Source of the DNA: Cardinalis cardinalis
Lineage: Eukaryota > Chordata > Aves > Passeriformes > Cardinalidae
Length of the DNA: 64,000 nucleotides
Assembly: GCA_014549065.1 (NCBI GenBank)
Contig: JACDOX010000119.1
Coordinates: 496,001-560,000, forward strand
Direction of reading: 5' to 3'
A model generated the notes under the pieces. It worked only from the letters and a program-made list of their open reading frames with translations, made no database searches and was not told the DNA's origin. A program made the position numbers and the translations under genes. Below, in pieces: positions 12,701-25,787 of the stretch. Within the stretch, counting starts at the first letter, position 1; each line of letters starts with the position of its first letter.

Positions 12701-13720
12701 ACTAGAAGTTGCAGTGTCCTNATTTCCACAGCATATAGTTGGAGTAATGTTAATTGAAAATCTTATTTTTCCCTANGCCTTCTATGGATGTTCTCAATCC
12801 TACCCATATCTGGAAGGTTTCTATGTTGCATGAGTGAGAAAATGATTTTGTGTTGATTTTTTTTCAAATTTACAGTATCATACTGCTTTGAAAAGTGAAA
12901 AGGAAGTTCTGCAAATACCTTTATTTTCCCCTTGCTATTCCTGTAGCAGCTCAGACAGAACTTGTCTGTTCCAGGACTCAAAAATCAGTAATTATCTCTC
13001 TTTGAGATGAAGTGCTCTGTGCTATCCAAAGTCCTGTAAAGGAAAAAAAAAAACAACAAACTATTCTTAGGAGAAGAAATTCTTGAAAAGTGGTGAACTT
13101 GAAAAGAAAACTAATGACAGTATTTGGTTCAGCATATTAGACCATATTTAGTGTGTATTTAATAAGGCAGATGGAGTTCAGGGCAAAATACACGTGAAGT
13201 AAACTATTGCATTTCTCTGAGTCAAAACTGAGTCTGCAAAGTAACCAGGACACATTGGAAATGCTGCTCTCATATCTGGTAATATTTCCTAAAAATAGAA
13301 GACATTTAAAGTCAGTGGAGTCAAAGACTCCTAGGCCTCTATTGCACTGGAGGAGAGCAAACCAATTTTATATATCATTAAATGGGGAAAAGACCCCAAA
13401 CAGCCATCACCTGTCAGAATGTTGCCATTTGCTTAATAAAATTCTTTTCCTCATTATCAATACTTTCCAGATTTTTCTACTGTAGAAAGAGGCAGGCCAG
13501 CCACCTCTGACAAGTTTTGGATAATAAAATAATAACTAGTTAGGGTACTCTAAGATATTTACTTGTGTCACGGAAATCTTACAAATGTAAAGGAATAGCT
13601 TGACTGTGCTGATCTTCCCTTCTAATATTGTTGGATTAACTAGTGTTATATCATTGTTTTTCTGTTTTTATTATCATCACTATCTTCTCATTTTCCTCTT
13701 GTGGGTGCAATCTATTCCCA
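9716..13720. other. Non-coding AT-rich DNA
   Basis: No gene is supported. An acceptor-like TTTTCAG at about 11703 precedes some 67 open codons up to TGA, but no domain is visible and no donor is evident. The AT-only hairpin at 11044-11069 is the one structured element. Confidence 0.6.
11044..11069. repeat. AT-rich perfect inverted repeat, 12 bp arms
   Basis: AAATAAAATAAA (11044-11055) and TTTATTTTATTT (11058-11069) are exact reverse complements around the spacer AC. The arms are low-complexity A/T, so the chance expectation is higher than for mixed sequence. It could extrude as a cruciform. It also contains AATAAA on both strands, so it could act as a poly(A) signal in either direction. Confidence 0.6.
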
Positions 13721-14060
13721 TTAAGCGACCCGCTATTTTGAATTAATATTTTATTGTCTACACACTGCTTTCAGGCTGTCTGCCAAACCTATAAGGTACC
13801 ATCCTATATCCTAAAGTGCTTTAAATCATTGATTTTTTTCGGGTCATTAACAAACTAATAAGCAGACTATTTAACATTGATGCTAAATGTGAATTGTCAA
13901 TGACAGCAGCCAGTGGTATCCTGCTGACAAGTGATAATGTCATTTCAACGTGTCCTCAGAGCATGGTAATTACTGCTCTATTCATGAATGTATATGGCTT
14001 GATGTTTACCTGATTTGAATATGAAAGGCTTCCTGAAAACTTCATACGTGGTCTCTGCAT
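13721..14060. promoter_or_regulatory. Candidate conserved non-coding element
   Basis: This block keeps at least five CpG dinucleotides (in AAGCGACCCGC, TTTCGGG, CAACGTG and ATACGTG) inside otherwise CpG-poor AT-rich DNA. It also holds several homeodomain-type cores (AATTAAT, CATTAAC, GGTAATTAC) and POU/SOX-like strings such as TTCATGAATG. It lacks coding potential and repeats. The pattern is typical of constrained enhancers near developmental genes. Conservation is not visible from one sequence, so this is inference. Confidence 0.3.
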
Positions 14061-16319
14061 GCTGAATGCACTGGANGAAACAGATTAGGCCTAACAATCT
14101 GCAGAAAACAATTAATTCAGATCCCTGAGCTGACCTGAGGCTGCCTATTGTGGTCTCCAGACAGCATCAGCATTGGTCTGCATTGTTAAAACGTTGCTCT
14201 GGATTCTGTGTCTCCAAGATGAAATTGATATTGAGCAGGAATGGCAAAAGAAATTAGGCAGGACATAGATTGCAAAGTGACCCATAACCCTTAATGTTAT
14301 TTCCTTCACACTCTGTAGAAATATGTCCCACATGACTGATGGTCAAAAATCTGTTGTTTTAAAAGGCAATTTCAAAATATGCACATGAAAGTCAGCATTT
14401 CTCATTTTGGTGCTAGATAATTACTAGTTCTGTACCAGTGTNGGCTCTATTGAAAGAGAAGAAAATATTTCAAATTGTTTTTAAACAAGGACAGAAATAA
14501 CAGAGCTGGCAAATCTGGCATTCAGATTTTAGCAGACAGGGGTTGGGAGGACTCTGAGGCCTTGGGATCTGAAGGAATGAAACATGGATGCAGTAGGATG
14601 TTAAGATTTTACCTTTTTATCATTCTGGATTTATTTTTGCATCATTCTGGAGTGTTAGAATTTCCTGTAGCCTCTCCATGGCAGAAATGCTTCAAGCTGT
14701 ACAAATGCAACTTTTACTATCTATGCTTGATTTCTGATGAAGAGACAATAAAAGCATTTCATCCAAAATATATTTGACTGACATTAAGATAAACTCCCAA
14801 AATACTCAAAGCTTTTCCAATGTTGAAATAATCAGAACTTTCCTANGCAAACAAGGAAACAGCAGAAATTAAATCAATTACAGTCCGTATCCTATTTTTG
14901 CCTCACCAGGAAAAAAAAGGCCTGAGGAAGCAGATTAAAATCTAGTAAACATCAATTTATTTTTTAATTGCATTCAGAAAGGATGCCTTAGAAACAGATC
15001 TAATTTGCTTCCTTGGAAAGCTGTTCTCAAACCTCATTACCTAGTGCTTATATACCTTCTTTTAATTTCTGTTTTGAATATGCTCATGACATCCTTTGTT
15101 CTTGTGTTGGCTTTGTCCTTTTACACCCTGGCTTTATTATACTCCTTACTCTGCTCTTATTATATGGAGAGAAAGCAGTCCCATTCCCTGTCAGCTTTTC
15201 ACAGAGCTGAACAACCCAGCTCGTTTCACCTCTTCACATAAAAATCAGCACAGCCTTTCCCTGCAGCTTTTGCCCTCCCTGTGCATGGCTGGCTGTGATT
15301 TATCTCTCACTGGGCCCTAGGATTGCTTTCAATTCCTCCTCAGACATGTCACGCTCCTGGTTNATAATGCCATGTGATTGAGGAGCATGCACAGCCTTGT
15401 CTTCATTGTTTTGTGCTGATGGTCAAATTTGTTGGTCCCCAAGGCACAGCCCTTCACTTTGTTTTATGCAGTTTCTTTTATTCTCTTCCTTAAGACCATG
15501 CAGTGCTTCCTGCAGGCCCCTGGTAGATAGCATTTCCAAATGTGGNGATGCTTGGTTAACATGTAATTAATGATCCAGCAAAATTTGTCCCCAGATTGCC
15601 CCGTGAGGAGCTGCAGCACTCAGNTCCCTCCAGTCAGTAGCTCTTCCCTTTAACGTTATGGGGGGCACAATCCTCCTCTTGTTCTCTTAAACTCCAGCCT
15701 AGGCAGTGACTTTGATGTGCCAATAAGTCAAGATGCTTTTCTAAATCCCAATAGAGGATCCCTTTGTTCTCTGTTCCTTCTAGGAAGCCAGGTATGCTAT
15801 GAAAGAAAATATACAAGGTCAGTTAGGATCAAACTCTTTCTTTTAAATTTGGCTGTACTCTACCCTTTCTCCTTTAGGGCCTGAGCCAAAGTTTTATGTG
15901 TTATTAAAATTTCAGTCATCAAAGCATTTCNTTTCCAAAGTTACTGCATTTGCAGATTTCTAATTACAAGCAACTCCATGCATTGTAATAGATTACTTAA
16001 ACATCCTTGCTACTGTACATACAACTTCATGTGCAGCTTGTTCCAATCTTCTAGACTGGATATTTTCCAGTCCCTCTGGATCACATCAAGCAATGCTGTT
16101 ACCAGTTTGTATCTCTGTTTCCCCTTGATATTCTACTTTATGCAGTCTGGCACTGATGCTGGCTCTTCTTGCTTTGTTGTTGGATGTCTTGATGNCCGAG
16201 GCAGCTTTGTCTGTCTGTGGAACTCTTTTCTTCCGTTCTGTGTAGGGTCTGTTTGCTCCTAGTTTTCTTCTCGAGATTTGGAATTGTTCCCATCTTTCCC
16301 CAGTCCTTCCTCACTTTAC
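14061..16319. other. Non-coding stretch
   Basis: Three overlapping short plus-strand frames at about 15005-15320 are hydrophobic but differ only by frame and show no domain. I see no gene, repeat or RNA. Confidence 0.6.
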
Positions 16320-16362
16320 AAATTCTTCATAAATTCTTCATAAATTCTTCATAATTCTTCAT
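16320..16362 (+). repeat. 11 bp tandem repeat, about 4 copies
   Basis: AAATTCTTCAT is repeated exactly at 16320-16330, 16331-16341 and 16342-16352. A 10 bp copy missing one A follows at 16353-16362. The identity of the copies suggests recent slippage, so the copy number may vary between individuals. Confidence 0.9.
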
Positions 16363-19300
16363 CTTGCCCTAAAGAGAACCAAATCCTCCTGGAGATTCAT
16401 GTGCCTCGACTACTTCAGCCTGGATTCAGCTGAATTCAGAGCTTGGTTAATTTTTAGTCTTTTCTTTTCAGGACCAGACCAAAAAAGCNTAATCTGATAA
16501 TTTTTCTATTTAGGATGAACTAATTTCCAAGAGCTTCATTCAGGGTTATTCTATAAACCCTTAGAGGAAGTGCTCAGCTACTTAGCAAGACAAGATGTCA
16601 TCTCTTCACACTTCTTTTTGGCAGAATATTTCCCAGCTGAGCTCTGCTTTTGTGGGCATGCATCTGGAGGAGCTGAAAATTTCCTTTTGTGAGGCAGAAC
16701 TTGGTGCTGCTCCTCTCTGATTCAGCCTGTCCATATCCAAACCTGGCTTTGGCACAGTTTGTTTCAGGTCTACCAAAATGACAGCACCATTATCAAATCT
16801 TAATCTAAATAGATTATTTTATTCATTTTTATTACGAATGAATAAACTTGTAGGAAATTCAAGCTTAAACAAGAATGAGCTTTAAAATTCTTTTTTTCTT
16901 ATTCTTTTTTCTGGACTTCATTTTAACTTTTATAATTCTATTTTACATAACTGTGTTTTTCAGCAGTGTTCTGAATTGCAAGTGATATTTGTCTCTTCTA
17001 GATCACTGCATCATTTTCAGGAAGAAAAAAAAAGTTTTCATTTGCATTTTATTTTTTCTGCTTTTAATTCTATNCAATATTTGCTGTTGCCAAAACAAAC
17101 TATTGTGAAAACAGAAGTTAGAATTTCTTTCTCTACCCCTCTCTTCCCTTCTTCCCTCAGCCCTCAAGTCTGGACTCTGAGGAAAGAAAATGCTTCTTTG
17201 TACTCTGTTTTTAGGTGGATGTGTAGCCCATTATAATCTGATCCTGCATGATCAGCCCATCTTCTGAGAGACTCTGTTTATTCCAGATGTCAGCTCATAT
17301 TTTGTCCTGGCTCTTAACTTAAGTCTCTGTCATTCTTCCTGTTATAACAAGCCCAATCACATATTTAAATACCAAATCTGCTGAGAGGAACATCTCCTGC
17401 AGTGGGATGTGCTGGCACACTCCAGCTATTTAAACAGAACTGTAAAGGCCTCTTTCCTCTCAAAAACTGTTTAGTGGATCCAAATAATCAGGGATTGATG
17501 TATTTTTTTATAAAGTGATGGAGAAAGGAGCGCTGAAAAAGCCTGTAGCTTAAGATGTGATTTCCACAGGAAAGAGAGGGGAGAGAAGGAAGGAATGGAC
17601 CAAAAAAATTTAAGAATTTGAAGAACAGTGCACCAAAGTTTGTTCATGAGCATTTTTTTTTTAACAGTGAGAAATGCCTGGATTCCAGGTGTCATTATTA
17701 CTGGCCCATTTTCCAGATACTACTCTTAAGAGTTAGAGCTTACTTTTGGNGGCAGGAGAGAAAAAAAACCCACCTAAGGTTCTATCTGGCAAATAGTTTT
17801 ATAATCCTGCTCCTGGTGAAACACAGATGGCCTTTCAGCAGCAATCCAGATGCTCCTGCAGGAAGCTCAGGCTCTCTGTGGAGCCATTTGGAGGGTATCC
17901 GTGGGTGCTGCTGCCTTGGAACAATGCAGCATTTCTTCTCTGAGAGATGAGCTGAAAAAAGCAGGAATCCATTCCTGCATGGATAGGGAATTAACTTCTG
18001 ACATGGGAAATAAATTCTGTTCACACCTGGAGGGGTGGTTGGGTCCACCTATGCAAGAGCAGGATGATGCACGTGGATTTTGGGATATAACCCTTGGTGT
18101 AGCAGGCACTCAGCAGCCAAAATAATGCATTAAAATATGGATTTTAGCTTGGTATTGTATCAGTTTGCACAGAATATGGAGCAGAAATTTTTATGCTGCA
18201 CAAAAAGCATCAGTTTATACTAAATATAATAAGTTACAGCCTATTGAAGGAAGCAGGGTTTAAATTTACAACATGGATAGCTAAAGGCATCTCGTGGAAA
18301 ACATATGTAGGAAATGTGCTCATTTTGCCCTGGATGCTNAAATACAGAAGGGAGTAAAAGAGCAAAGTAGACAGATAATAGAATTCAGGATCATTGCTTC
18401 AATGAGACTACTAATAAGCATGAAATTGAACATCTGCTTAAGTGCATGTCTGGGTTATAGCATAAAGATAACTCTCATAATTGTACCCTGATATTTCCAT
18501 AGCAGAGATTGGAGTGGATGATAACCAGCATAATGCAAATATAAATGTTATACTCTGGAAGAAGCTGTACAGTTATTTTACCTGTGATTGATAGGAATGG
18601 AAAAAAAATATCAAGGGTCCTGTAGTTTACTTTTTTTGAAGAAAATCCTTTGAATATATTAAATATTTGGTGAAAATGCTATCGTGAGCAGAGCATAAAA
18701 ATTATGTCAAAAAAATATTTTCTAGTCCCATAGTGACTTGTGGTGGTGGTTGGTCTCTGAATATTTTTTTCCATGAAAGAAATCTTATGCTGACAGTTTA
18801 GTGTCCATGCTGTAGAAAATGTCTTCTACAACAAAGGAAATAATAATGACAACAGAACCAACTGTTGTACAGTGATGATTGTTTTTGCAATCATAAATTA
18901 AATAAACTTCCCTAAGAAATCTTTCAGATGAGACAAGATGCCAGGTAAGCTTTTGTTGCTGAGATGGGAAAGACCTGAACTGAAAATCAAAGTGTTCTGG
19001 CAGAAGGAGACTTTGTGCATGGGAAAATGAAATGTCAGTGATGTAAAGCAACTCTGTAGGTAGATTGAAATCATTTTTTGCCTCACTATGCCGGTTTTNT
19101 ATTAATCTATAGAGATTTTGATGCTTTATAATTTGAATTTCAGGTCTTGAGCTTCACATAAATGAAGTATTCCTTATCTTTTTGGAACAACTTTGCTTGA
19201 AATTCCTTAGGCTTAGTGACTACACTGAGTAGATAATGTAAGTTTGGGTCTTTTATTTGTTTTCTCCCAGTAGAATGCTGCTAAAAAGGGCTGTGTCTGT

Positions 19301-22300
19301 GTGAGATCTCATTGTCATTCTGCCATGTTTTGCATTGGGGCAGCTGCTCTATTATAAACCCACATAGTTATGAGTGAGAGACTGCAAATTTATTCTTCTA
19401 AGGAAGATGCATTGTTTCTGACAGATACAATTAATAACTCTGGCTTTTGAGATGGGATTTTTTGTCTGTCTGGTATGGGGTTGTTTGTGTTTTTTTTGTT
19501 TTAATTGAAAGGTTGGTTAAGGTCTATGAAAATACTCTGTATTTTTATATGGAGGATACAGGAGTTTTATCATGCAGTAGCCCTCAAACTTCTCAGAATG
19601 CTATGGGTAAATGTGGGAATGACACTTCAATAAGAGAGTTTCTCTCAGTTAAAATAATCTAAATTAATCAAAATTAGTGGATTGGCATTGTTCTTAACAA
19701 CAGACCATCTTCAATATACTTTTCTCCTCTAATGTTTATTTTTAAATAAAATTATTCTAATATAGTATTTTATGGCAAGGTCATCACTCGACACAATCAA
19801 AAGGAAAAGCTATAATATATAAATTAACATGCTCTGCTTGGGAAAGCAATGTCTGCTAAATAACTATCCACAGGACAAAACAGAAGTGAATATTTCNTTG
19901 ACTAAATGCAGATAGAATCTTACTTTGCACAGAAAAATAACAAAAGCTCTGTTTACCACAGATCTTGGCTATTAGTACATTGAAATGAATATTCAAAGTG
20001 CTTCCAGGTAAAAAATATTGTAAAAATCACANGCTTGTATTTTAAGGAAAAATTGCTTTGAAGACTGAGTTGCCTCATTTTTTGAGGGAAATAAACTCAA
20101 GAAATGCAGGGTTAGGATCACCTGAGCTGAGTTTATTGTAGTGTGGAAATAAACTGTTTTATGTTTTNATGCAGTTGTCATCAGATTCATTTCTTTGGCT
20201 CTTCTCTGGGTATTCCTGACCTTCATCCAAAACCCAATTACTTCTTTATCTCCTCGTGGTGGGACTACCCTCAGGGCCTGGAAAAAAATGTGTGAAATTG
20301 TACCCAGAGATCCTCTTTTCATGGTGACCATCCTCTGTAAACTCAGCCTCTGATTTTATGACAGCAGTTAAAGGAGCACCCCAGATGCTCTCTGACCCTC
20401 TTAGGTGGCTTATGGGGTTTTAATAGGACAGCTGAGAATTAACTCCCCAGTAATCATCACAGGGACATTATGGAGTCAGAATCATGCAGGATTAGACCTT
20501 AGGTCACCTCACTATTGGTAATATTTTCCCTTAAGTGTTAGAGAAGTGATGGGAGTAACACTTGGGCATGCTTCAGAGAGAGGCTGCAGCTGTTTTCAGA
20601 AAGCTCTTTGTCATCACTGTTACCACCTCCAAAAGCTGAATGCTCCCCCAAGGTGAACCCAGTTCTTCCCAGGACTGTGATTTATTTGAGTTTTATCCAG
20701 GTTAAATCTAATAATTCACTATTTGTGGTGTGTTGGCCCTGTCTGAGCACCAAGTGCCCACCAAAGTCACGCTGTCACTTCCCTCCTCANATGGACAGGG
20801 GGAGAAAATATCACAAAATGCTTGTGGATCATGTATAAGGACCATGAGAGATCACTCACCAGCTGCCATCATGGGCAAAACAGCCTTGATTTGGGGAAAT
20901 NATTTAATTTTTTACCAATCAAAGCAGAGTAAGGTAATGAAAAACAGAATCTTATCATCATCTTCACTCCTCCCTCCTTCATTGGCTGAGGAGTGAGAAA
21001 TTTCACTATGAAATCTTGATCTTCACTGTGTTTACCAAATTTGCCTTTGTAGCTTTATAAATGGAAGAGCATCCAAGTTTTCTCACAGCTGACTGAAATG
21101 CTGCTCCCTTTGCTTGATCTCTGCTTCTGTCCTGAGGTTACTGAGATTAGCAGTGTTTAGCGNAGATGTATGTTACAAATTTACCTCACTACTGTGGCAA
21201 CAGATTTTGGTGTGGCTTTACAAAGCCAATTAAAGGATTTACAAGTCCTTTTTGCATTAAAACTTTGCTTTGCCTTGGCTATCAGCTTGAAAAGCAGAAG
21301 CAAACCATGGGTTTTCTCCTATACTACTTGTAGATTAGACAGCCATGTAATTCAGCCTGTGTGGTTTACTTTGGAGTGCTCAAATCTCCTAAAAGTTCCT
21401 AAAAGCAGCAGCTTTTCAAGGGAGATGTTTCAAATCCATACCAGCCCTGTGGTCCAAAATCTTCCTTGCATTGCTGGAGGGGGAAAGGGAGAAGGGAATG
21501 AAGAAACAGCTCCAGGGCCATTCTGAGCCTTCCTCAAGTAAAGCTCTGACTCTGCAGCCTGTCCTCCTCTAGGGATTTGTGTTGTGTAGAGTAAAATCTC
21601 CTAAACCTCAGTATTTGCAAAGACCTCATCCTATTTGCAATAAATTGCATTTCTCCTCCTTATTCCTTCCCTCCCCATTCAGAGTATGAGCTGAAGTAAG
21701 GTTCATGTTTAAAATAAATAACACAGTTGGGACTACAGACAGCGTCCTGACACTGCTCAGGTAAATCTGGGTGGTCTGGAGACAGACTGAAGATTTTCTG
21801 ACATTATTTCAAATATACAAGAAGGAGAATTCACCATCAGAAAGGCTCTGCTTCCATTTTTGCCCTTTGGAAAAGGTCATAGATATCAGGATGGCCTAAA
21901 AGGCACTAAAATTATTCTATTGAGCAAAAATCCTCTTAAAATGCACCCTAACTCAAACTTTCTCCAGTGTATGGGATTGGGAATAGCATAGACAAAGCAT
22001 GGCTAACCTTGCCCACGTTTGGGCAAAGTGAATTTTTATCTCTCACTTTTAGTTTATCCGCCTTCAACATCATGATGTGTGTAGAGATTAGTAATTTACT
22101 TTTTAAAAATGCTTTGGGTTTATAAAAACTTTAAANGTCTCCTTTATTCACTGTATTATACCACCGCCACCCCCACCTTATTTTTTTCCCAACTAAATTT
22201 CTGCATGTCTTCTAAGGNAGAGTGCTTATTTAAATTCCCAGGGAAAATCTGCAATCTTGTGCTCATGGATGTGTGGAAAGNATACATTTATCACAATCAA

Positions 22301-23639
22301 AGGAGAGAGGGTAGCAAGGGAGGATATTGTCACTTTATTTTTTCTTCACCATTAACCTCTTAAGTCTTTAGTAAATTGGCTGTCCTTTAATCATGTCCTT
22401 AACAAGCCCTGATGAGCTACTAATTGTATGTGCACTTGATCACTTGCAAAATCCCCTTGTACTCTTTTTAGCTTCCTTTCTCTCAGATTATAGCAGCAAG
22501 AATTTATCTGGAAATACTTCATTATTTCACTAGTTCTCATTAGGAGTCCAAAGGTCATATCCCTAGACCAATATGAAGTTGAATTTTCCATTTAGTCAAG
22601 GTAACGTCACATAATTTANCACATGGGCTCCCAAAGATGTCATTTTGTTCCATTTCCCATCTATTCCTTTTGTTCCCCAGAAGTTTTTATTTTTCTTCTG
22701 AAAACAGAAATAAATTAAAGATAATAGCTAACAAAGATCCATGGTTTTTGTTCTTCTTCCTTGGATCTTCATATTCAAGTTATGAAAATTTTATTTTATA
22801 TCTTTTTTTACTAAGAAAGAATAACACCTTATTACTTGTATCTGGTTTATCTGCTTTATGGAGATGATGATAATTCCCCAAAGTTCATNTCAATAGAAAC
22901 CACTGCTTAAAACAGCAGCTTTCTGCCTGCTCAGNTTTGTTCCAAAGGCTCCATTTTTTTTAATTGGCAATTTAATAATTTAATAATACCCAGAGAAAAA
23001 TGTCTATCAATTTGCATGGCCAACTGTTACCTCCATATTTAATTGCTATCTAATATTTAATCAATTTCTGCTTCTCCCCTTTTACTTCNTCAAGACTACA
23101 GTGGAACAAATCCAGTTTATTCCCTCTTNGAGCAGCTCCTGTACTGCATTTTCAGTGCTGTAGAAAACAATGTTTTGGGTTTTTTTTTTAATCTTCTGCT
23201 TTGCTAAATATATTATTTGACTTTTATCTACAATNAATTTATCCAGAGCTTTTTCAGTACAGAAGTTTGTAGTATGTGTAAAATGAGGCCTGCCTGTGGT
23301 GCTGGTAGTTTGTGTTGTTCTATTTTCTAGATTCTCCTGAAAAAAAAAAACTACAAAAGAAGCAAAAGGAAAACCATGCTGATTTAGTGAAAGACAGCCA
23401 GAAATGGTTTGATATGAAAATTCATTTGATCTGCATCAAAACCCTGTCTGGATGAAAAGGATGTACTTTGTACACCACTGAAAGTATGTTCCTTGTAGGA
23501 TGTATTACTGCCTGCTGTGCCCNTCAAATTGAATTAACACTCAGTGATCTGGTGAAAAATGGAGCCTGGATCAATTGTTTTGGGGATGGCTGAAGGAAAA
23601 GTGATGTGCATTCCACCCACCTCCCCAGAAATCAATGAG
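16363..23639. other. Non-coding AT-rich DNA
   Basis: Short open frames at 17850-18125 and 21170-21526 have no recognisable domain. Many splice-like decoys are present, for example a 17 bp ATG-starting interval at 18928-18944 with a good acceptor and donor. There is no CR1, RNA gene or long repeat that I can recognise. Confidence 0.6.
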
Positions 23640-23830
23640 ACGTAGCTGACTGTGCATCTGCGTTGTCATCAAAGCAGCTCCAATTCAGATTTGTGTTTAG
23701 TGTGCACAGAGCAGTCAGCACCTACAGGACAATAACTGCTATTTTTAGCCAAGATTAGCTGCTTCCATACCTGCTTCAGCCATGCAAACAGATCACCTGC
23801 TGCACAGTGTCCTCTCAAAAATAAATGGAT
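23640..23830. promoter_or_regulatory. MEF2 / E-box motif cluster (candidate enhancer)
   Basis: A full MEF2 consensus CTATTTTTAG lies at 23739-23748 and an E-box CACCTG at 23794-23799. A related CACCTA lies at about 23720 and CpGs are retained in GACGTAG and GCGTTG. MEF2 plus E-boxes is the classic arrangement of muscle and neuronal enhancers. Each motif alone is common, so only the clustering is notable, and activity is inference. Confidence 0.25.
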
Positions 23831-25494
23831 AAATAATTTTTAAAGTTTTAGTAATTAGGAGTTTATGTGAGTGATGTTCCATGAGTTTTGGCAGGAAGGT
23901 CATTCTCACCAGTACCATTTGTCATACCCCAAGCTCTAAAACAATCTTGAAACCTCTCAAGAAATGAGAAGGGGGGAAATGAAGCAAAAACAAGAGACAC
24001 AATTTGCAAAGAAAGAGCAAATGCTTAAAAACTGCAAGTCAGATCTATCCATAACCTCAATGAAACTCTTTATGACAACATTGTTTAATATTTNAGCCTC
24101 AAATAATAAATAATTGTTTACAAAACCTGCTGAAAAACCCCAAAACAAACCACACCATCATCCTATCTATGAGAAATGCTTTCTTCAAAATCTCAGTATA
24201 AACAAGATATCTACCATAATTTAGAGAGACAGAAAAAAATTACTCCAGAAAAATGGATTCCTCTTAAATTAGGCTTGAGATTTCCTAATTTTTACGTCTT
24301 CCTTTCAGCTACAGAAATGGATATTTTCTACCTATATCAAGAAAGTTTCTCTTGTGTGCTCTTTCTTCAGTTTTCTCAGCAAGGTCTTGAACAAAGACAT
24401 CACTTTTATATAGAGTTGTACCATTCAGTTTAAGGGGTAAATGTTCAAAAATTTTATACTATAGAAAGAGTGTAAATATATAAGAATATATAATATACAA
24501 TGGTCTGGAGTAGACCTGCCATATTTTTTAAAGGTGAAGGAATTACTGCAGATTGGTTTTGTAGGAGGAATGATCTCTTATTAGCCAATTAAACAAATGA
24601 CTGATATTGAGTACACAAGGTACAAGCTCTCCTTTTTCACTGATGAGGGAAANACTTTATCACCCAATTGATTGTGACTGAATGGATGAGGTTGTGCATT
24701 GAGCAACTGCAAAAAGGAGGAAAGATGATTACACCACTTGAACCAGGCTCCATTTGCAAAAATCAATTCTACCATGAGAAAAAAAATATTTGTTGCTTTT
24801 TATCCTGGTGAAGGATTGATACTTAATATTGCAGAAAGCACCCAGCCCCTGGCTGGCACTCAGAAAATATGTTACATTTGCTTCAGCTGTTGTGCCATTC
24901 CAATATTGCATGTAAACAGAAAGAAATTATGCACATTAATTTCTTAGAGGTGAGAAATTATAACACAGGGTGATGATTACTCTGCTAATGTGTATTTATT
25001 TATTAGACATGTCAGAACGTGCTTATAAGTGATATCAGCAGGTAAAAATATTTTGTGTACCTCAAATCCAAGGCTGCTAAACCAGGCAGTGCATCCCCCT
25101 GTTTAAGCTGATTTTGGCGTCTACTATAAGAAAATTTGCCTCATTTATACAGCCTGTGGACATGAATTGTAGTCTTGGTAAGATTTCAGTGATTTCTCTA
25201 CTCCAGTGCTACACTCACTATTTGGTATTTTATCCTGCAGTACATGTAAGGTAACTTAAAAATATTTTTGTTACAGTTAAGGGGTAGGATGTTAAAATAC
25301 ACTTCTGGCATGATGATTGAAAAATCAGTTAATTAGGGGAGTCTGAACTCCTGTGCTTTAAAACCACTTGTTGCTTACTAAAGTGTAATCAAATCAAAAT
25401 TTTCAAGCCCNTCCATGCTACTAAGTGACAAAACACTGCAGAGAATGCAGGACCCATCCCTGTGCATTTGCTCATTCAGCTCTCAGATAACCAG
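23831..25494. other. Non-coding stretch
   Basis: AT-rich sequence with a TA-rich microsatellite-like run near 24470-24500. No gene or mobile element is supported. Confidence 0.6.
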
Positions 25495-25787
25495 TGTAGG
25501 GGAATAGAGTATAAGTAAATAGAGGTAGTATAGGAAGTAATCTTACCCCCTAAAGAGTTGCAGCTGGGTTAATTATTAGAGATTGGGAACAGGCCAGATG
25601 TTAACNGGCCACACCTGTAGATAATAAGAAGAGGGCTATAAAAGAGTGGATTGGTGAGGCTGGAGTCAGTTGGCTACTGTGAGGACAAGGAGGAGTCAGT
25701 GCCTGGAGNAGNTGCCTACAAGGAACNCCAAAGAGGTATGGAACTCTAGCAATATGGNANCCTTGCAATGATAATAGAACTCTTGCA
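25495..25787 (+). mobile_element. LTR-like element, copy A
   Basis: About 293 bp begins TGTAGGGGAATAG and ends near TTGCA, consistent with the TG...CA ends of retroviral LTRs. A TATA box (TATAAAA, 25637-25643) follows a GC-box-like GGCCACACC. The sequence aligns along its whole length with copy B (27234-27520). Shared blocks include ATAGA-TGTAAG-like, GAGTTGCAGCTG, AGGAGCAGGCCA-like, TATARAAGAGTGG, AGTCAGTGC and AAGAGGTATGG. No flanking duplication or coding remnant is apparent, so it looks like an old solo LTR of an avian endogenous retrovirus. It contains six N within 155 bp, far denser than elsewhere. Confidence 0.65.

Noticed and set aside
15998..16009. TAAACATCCTTG resembles the seed region of the miR-30 family
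   Set aside because: The first bases differ from the mature 5' end and the downstream sequence has no pairing arm, so no hairpin precursor exists.
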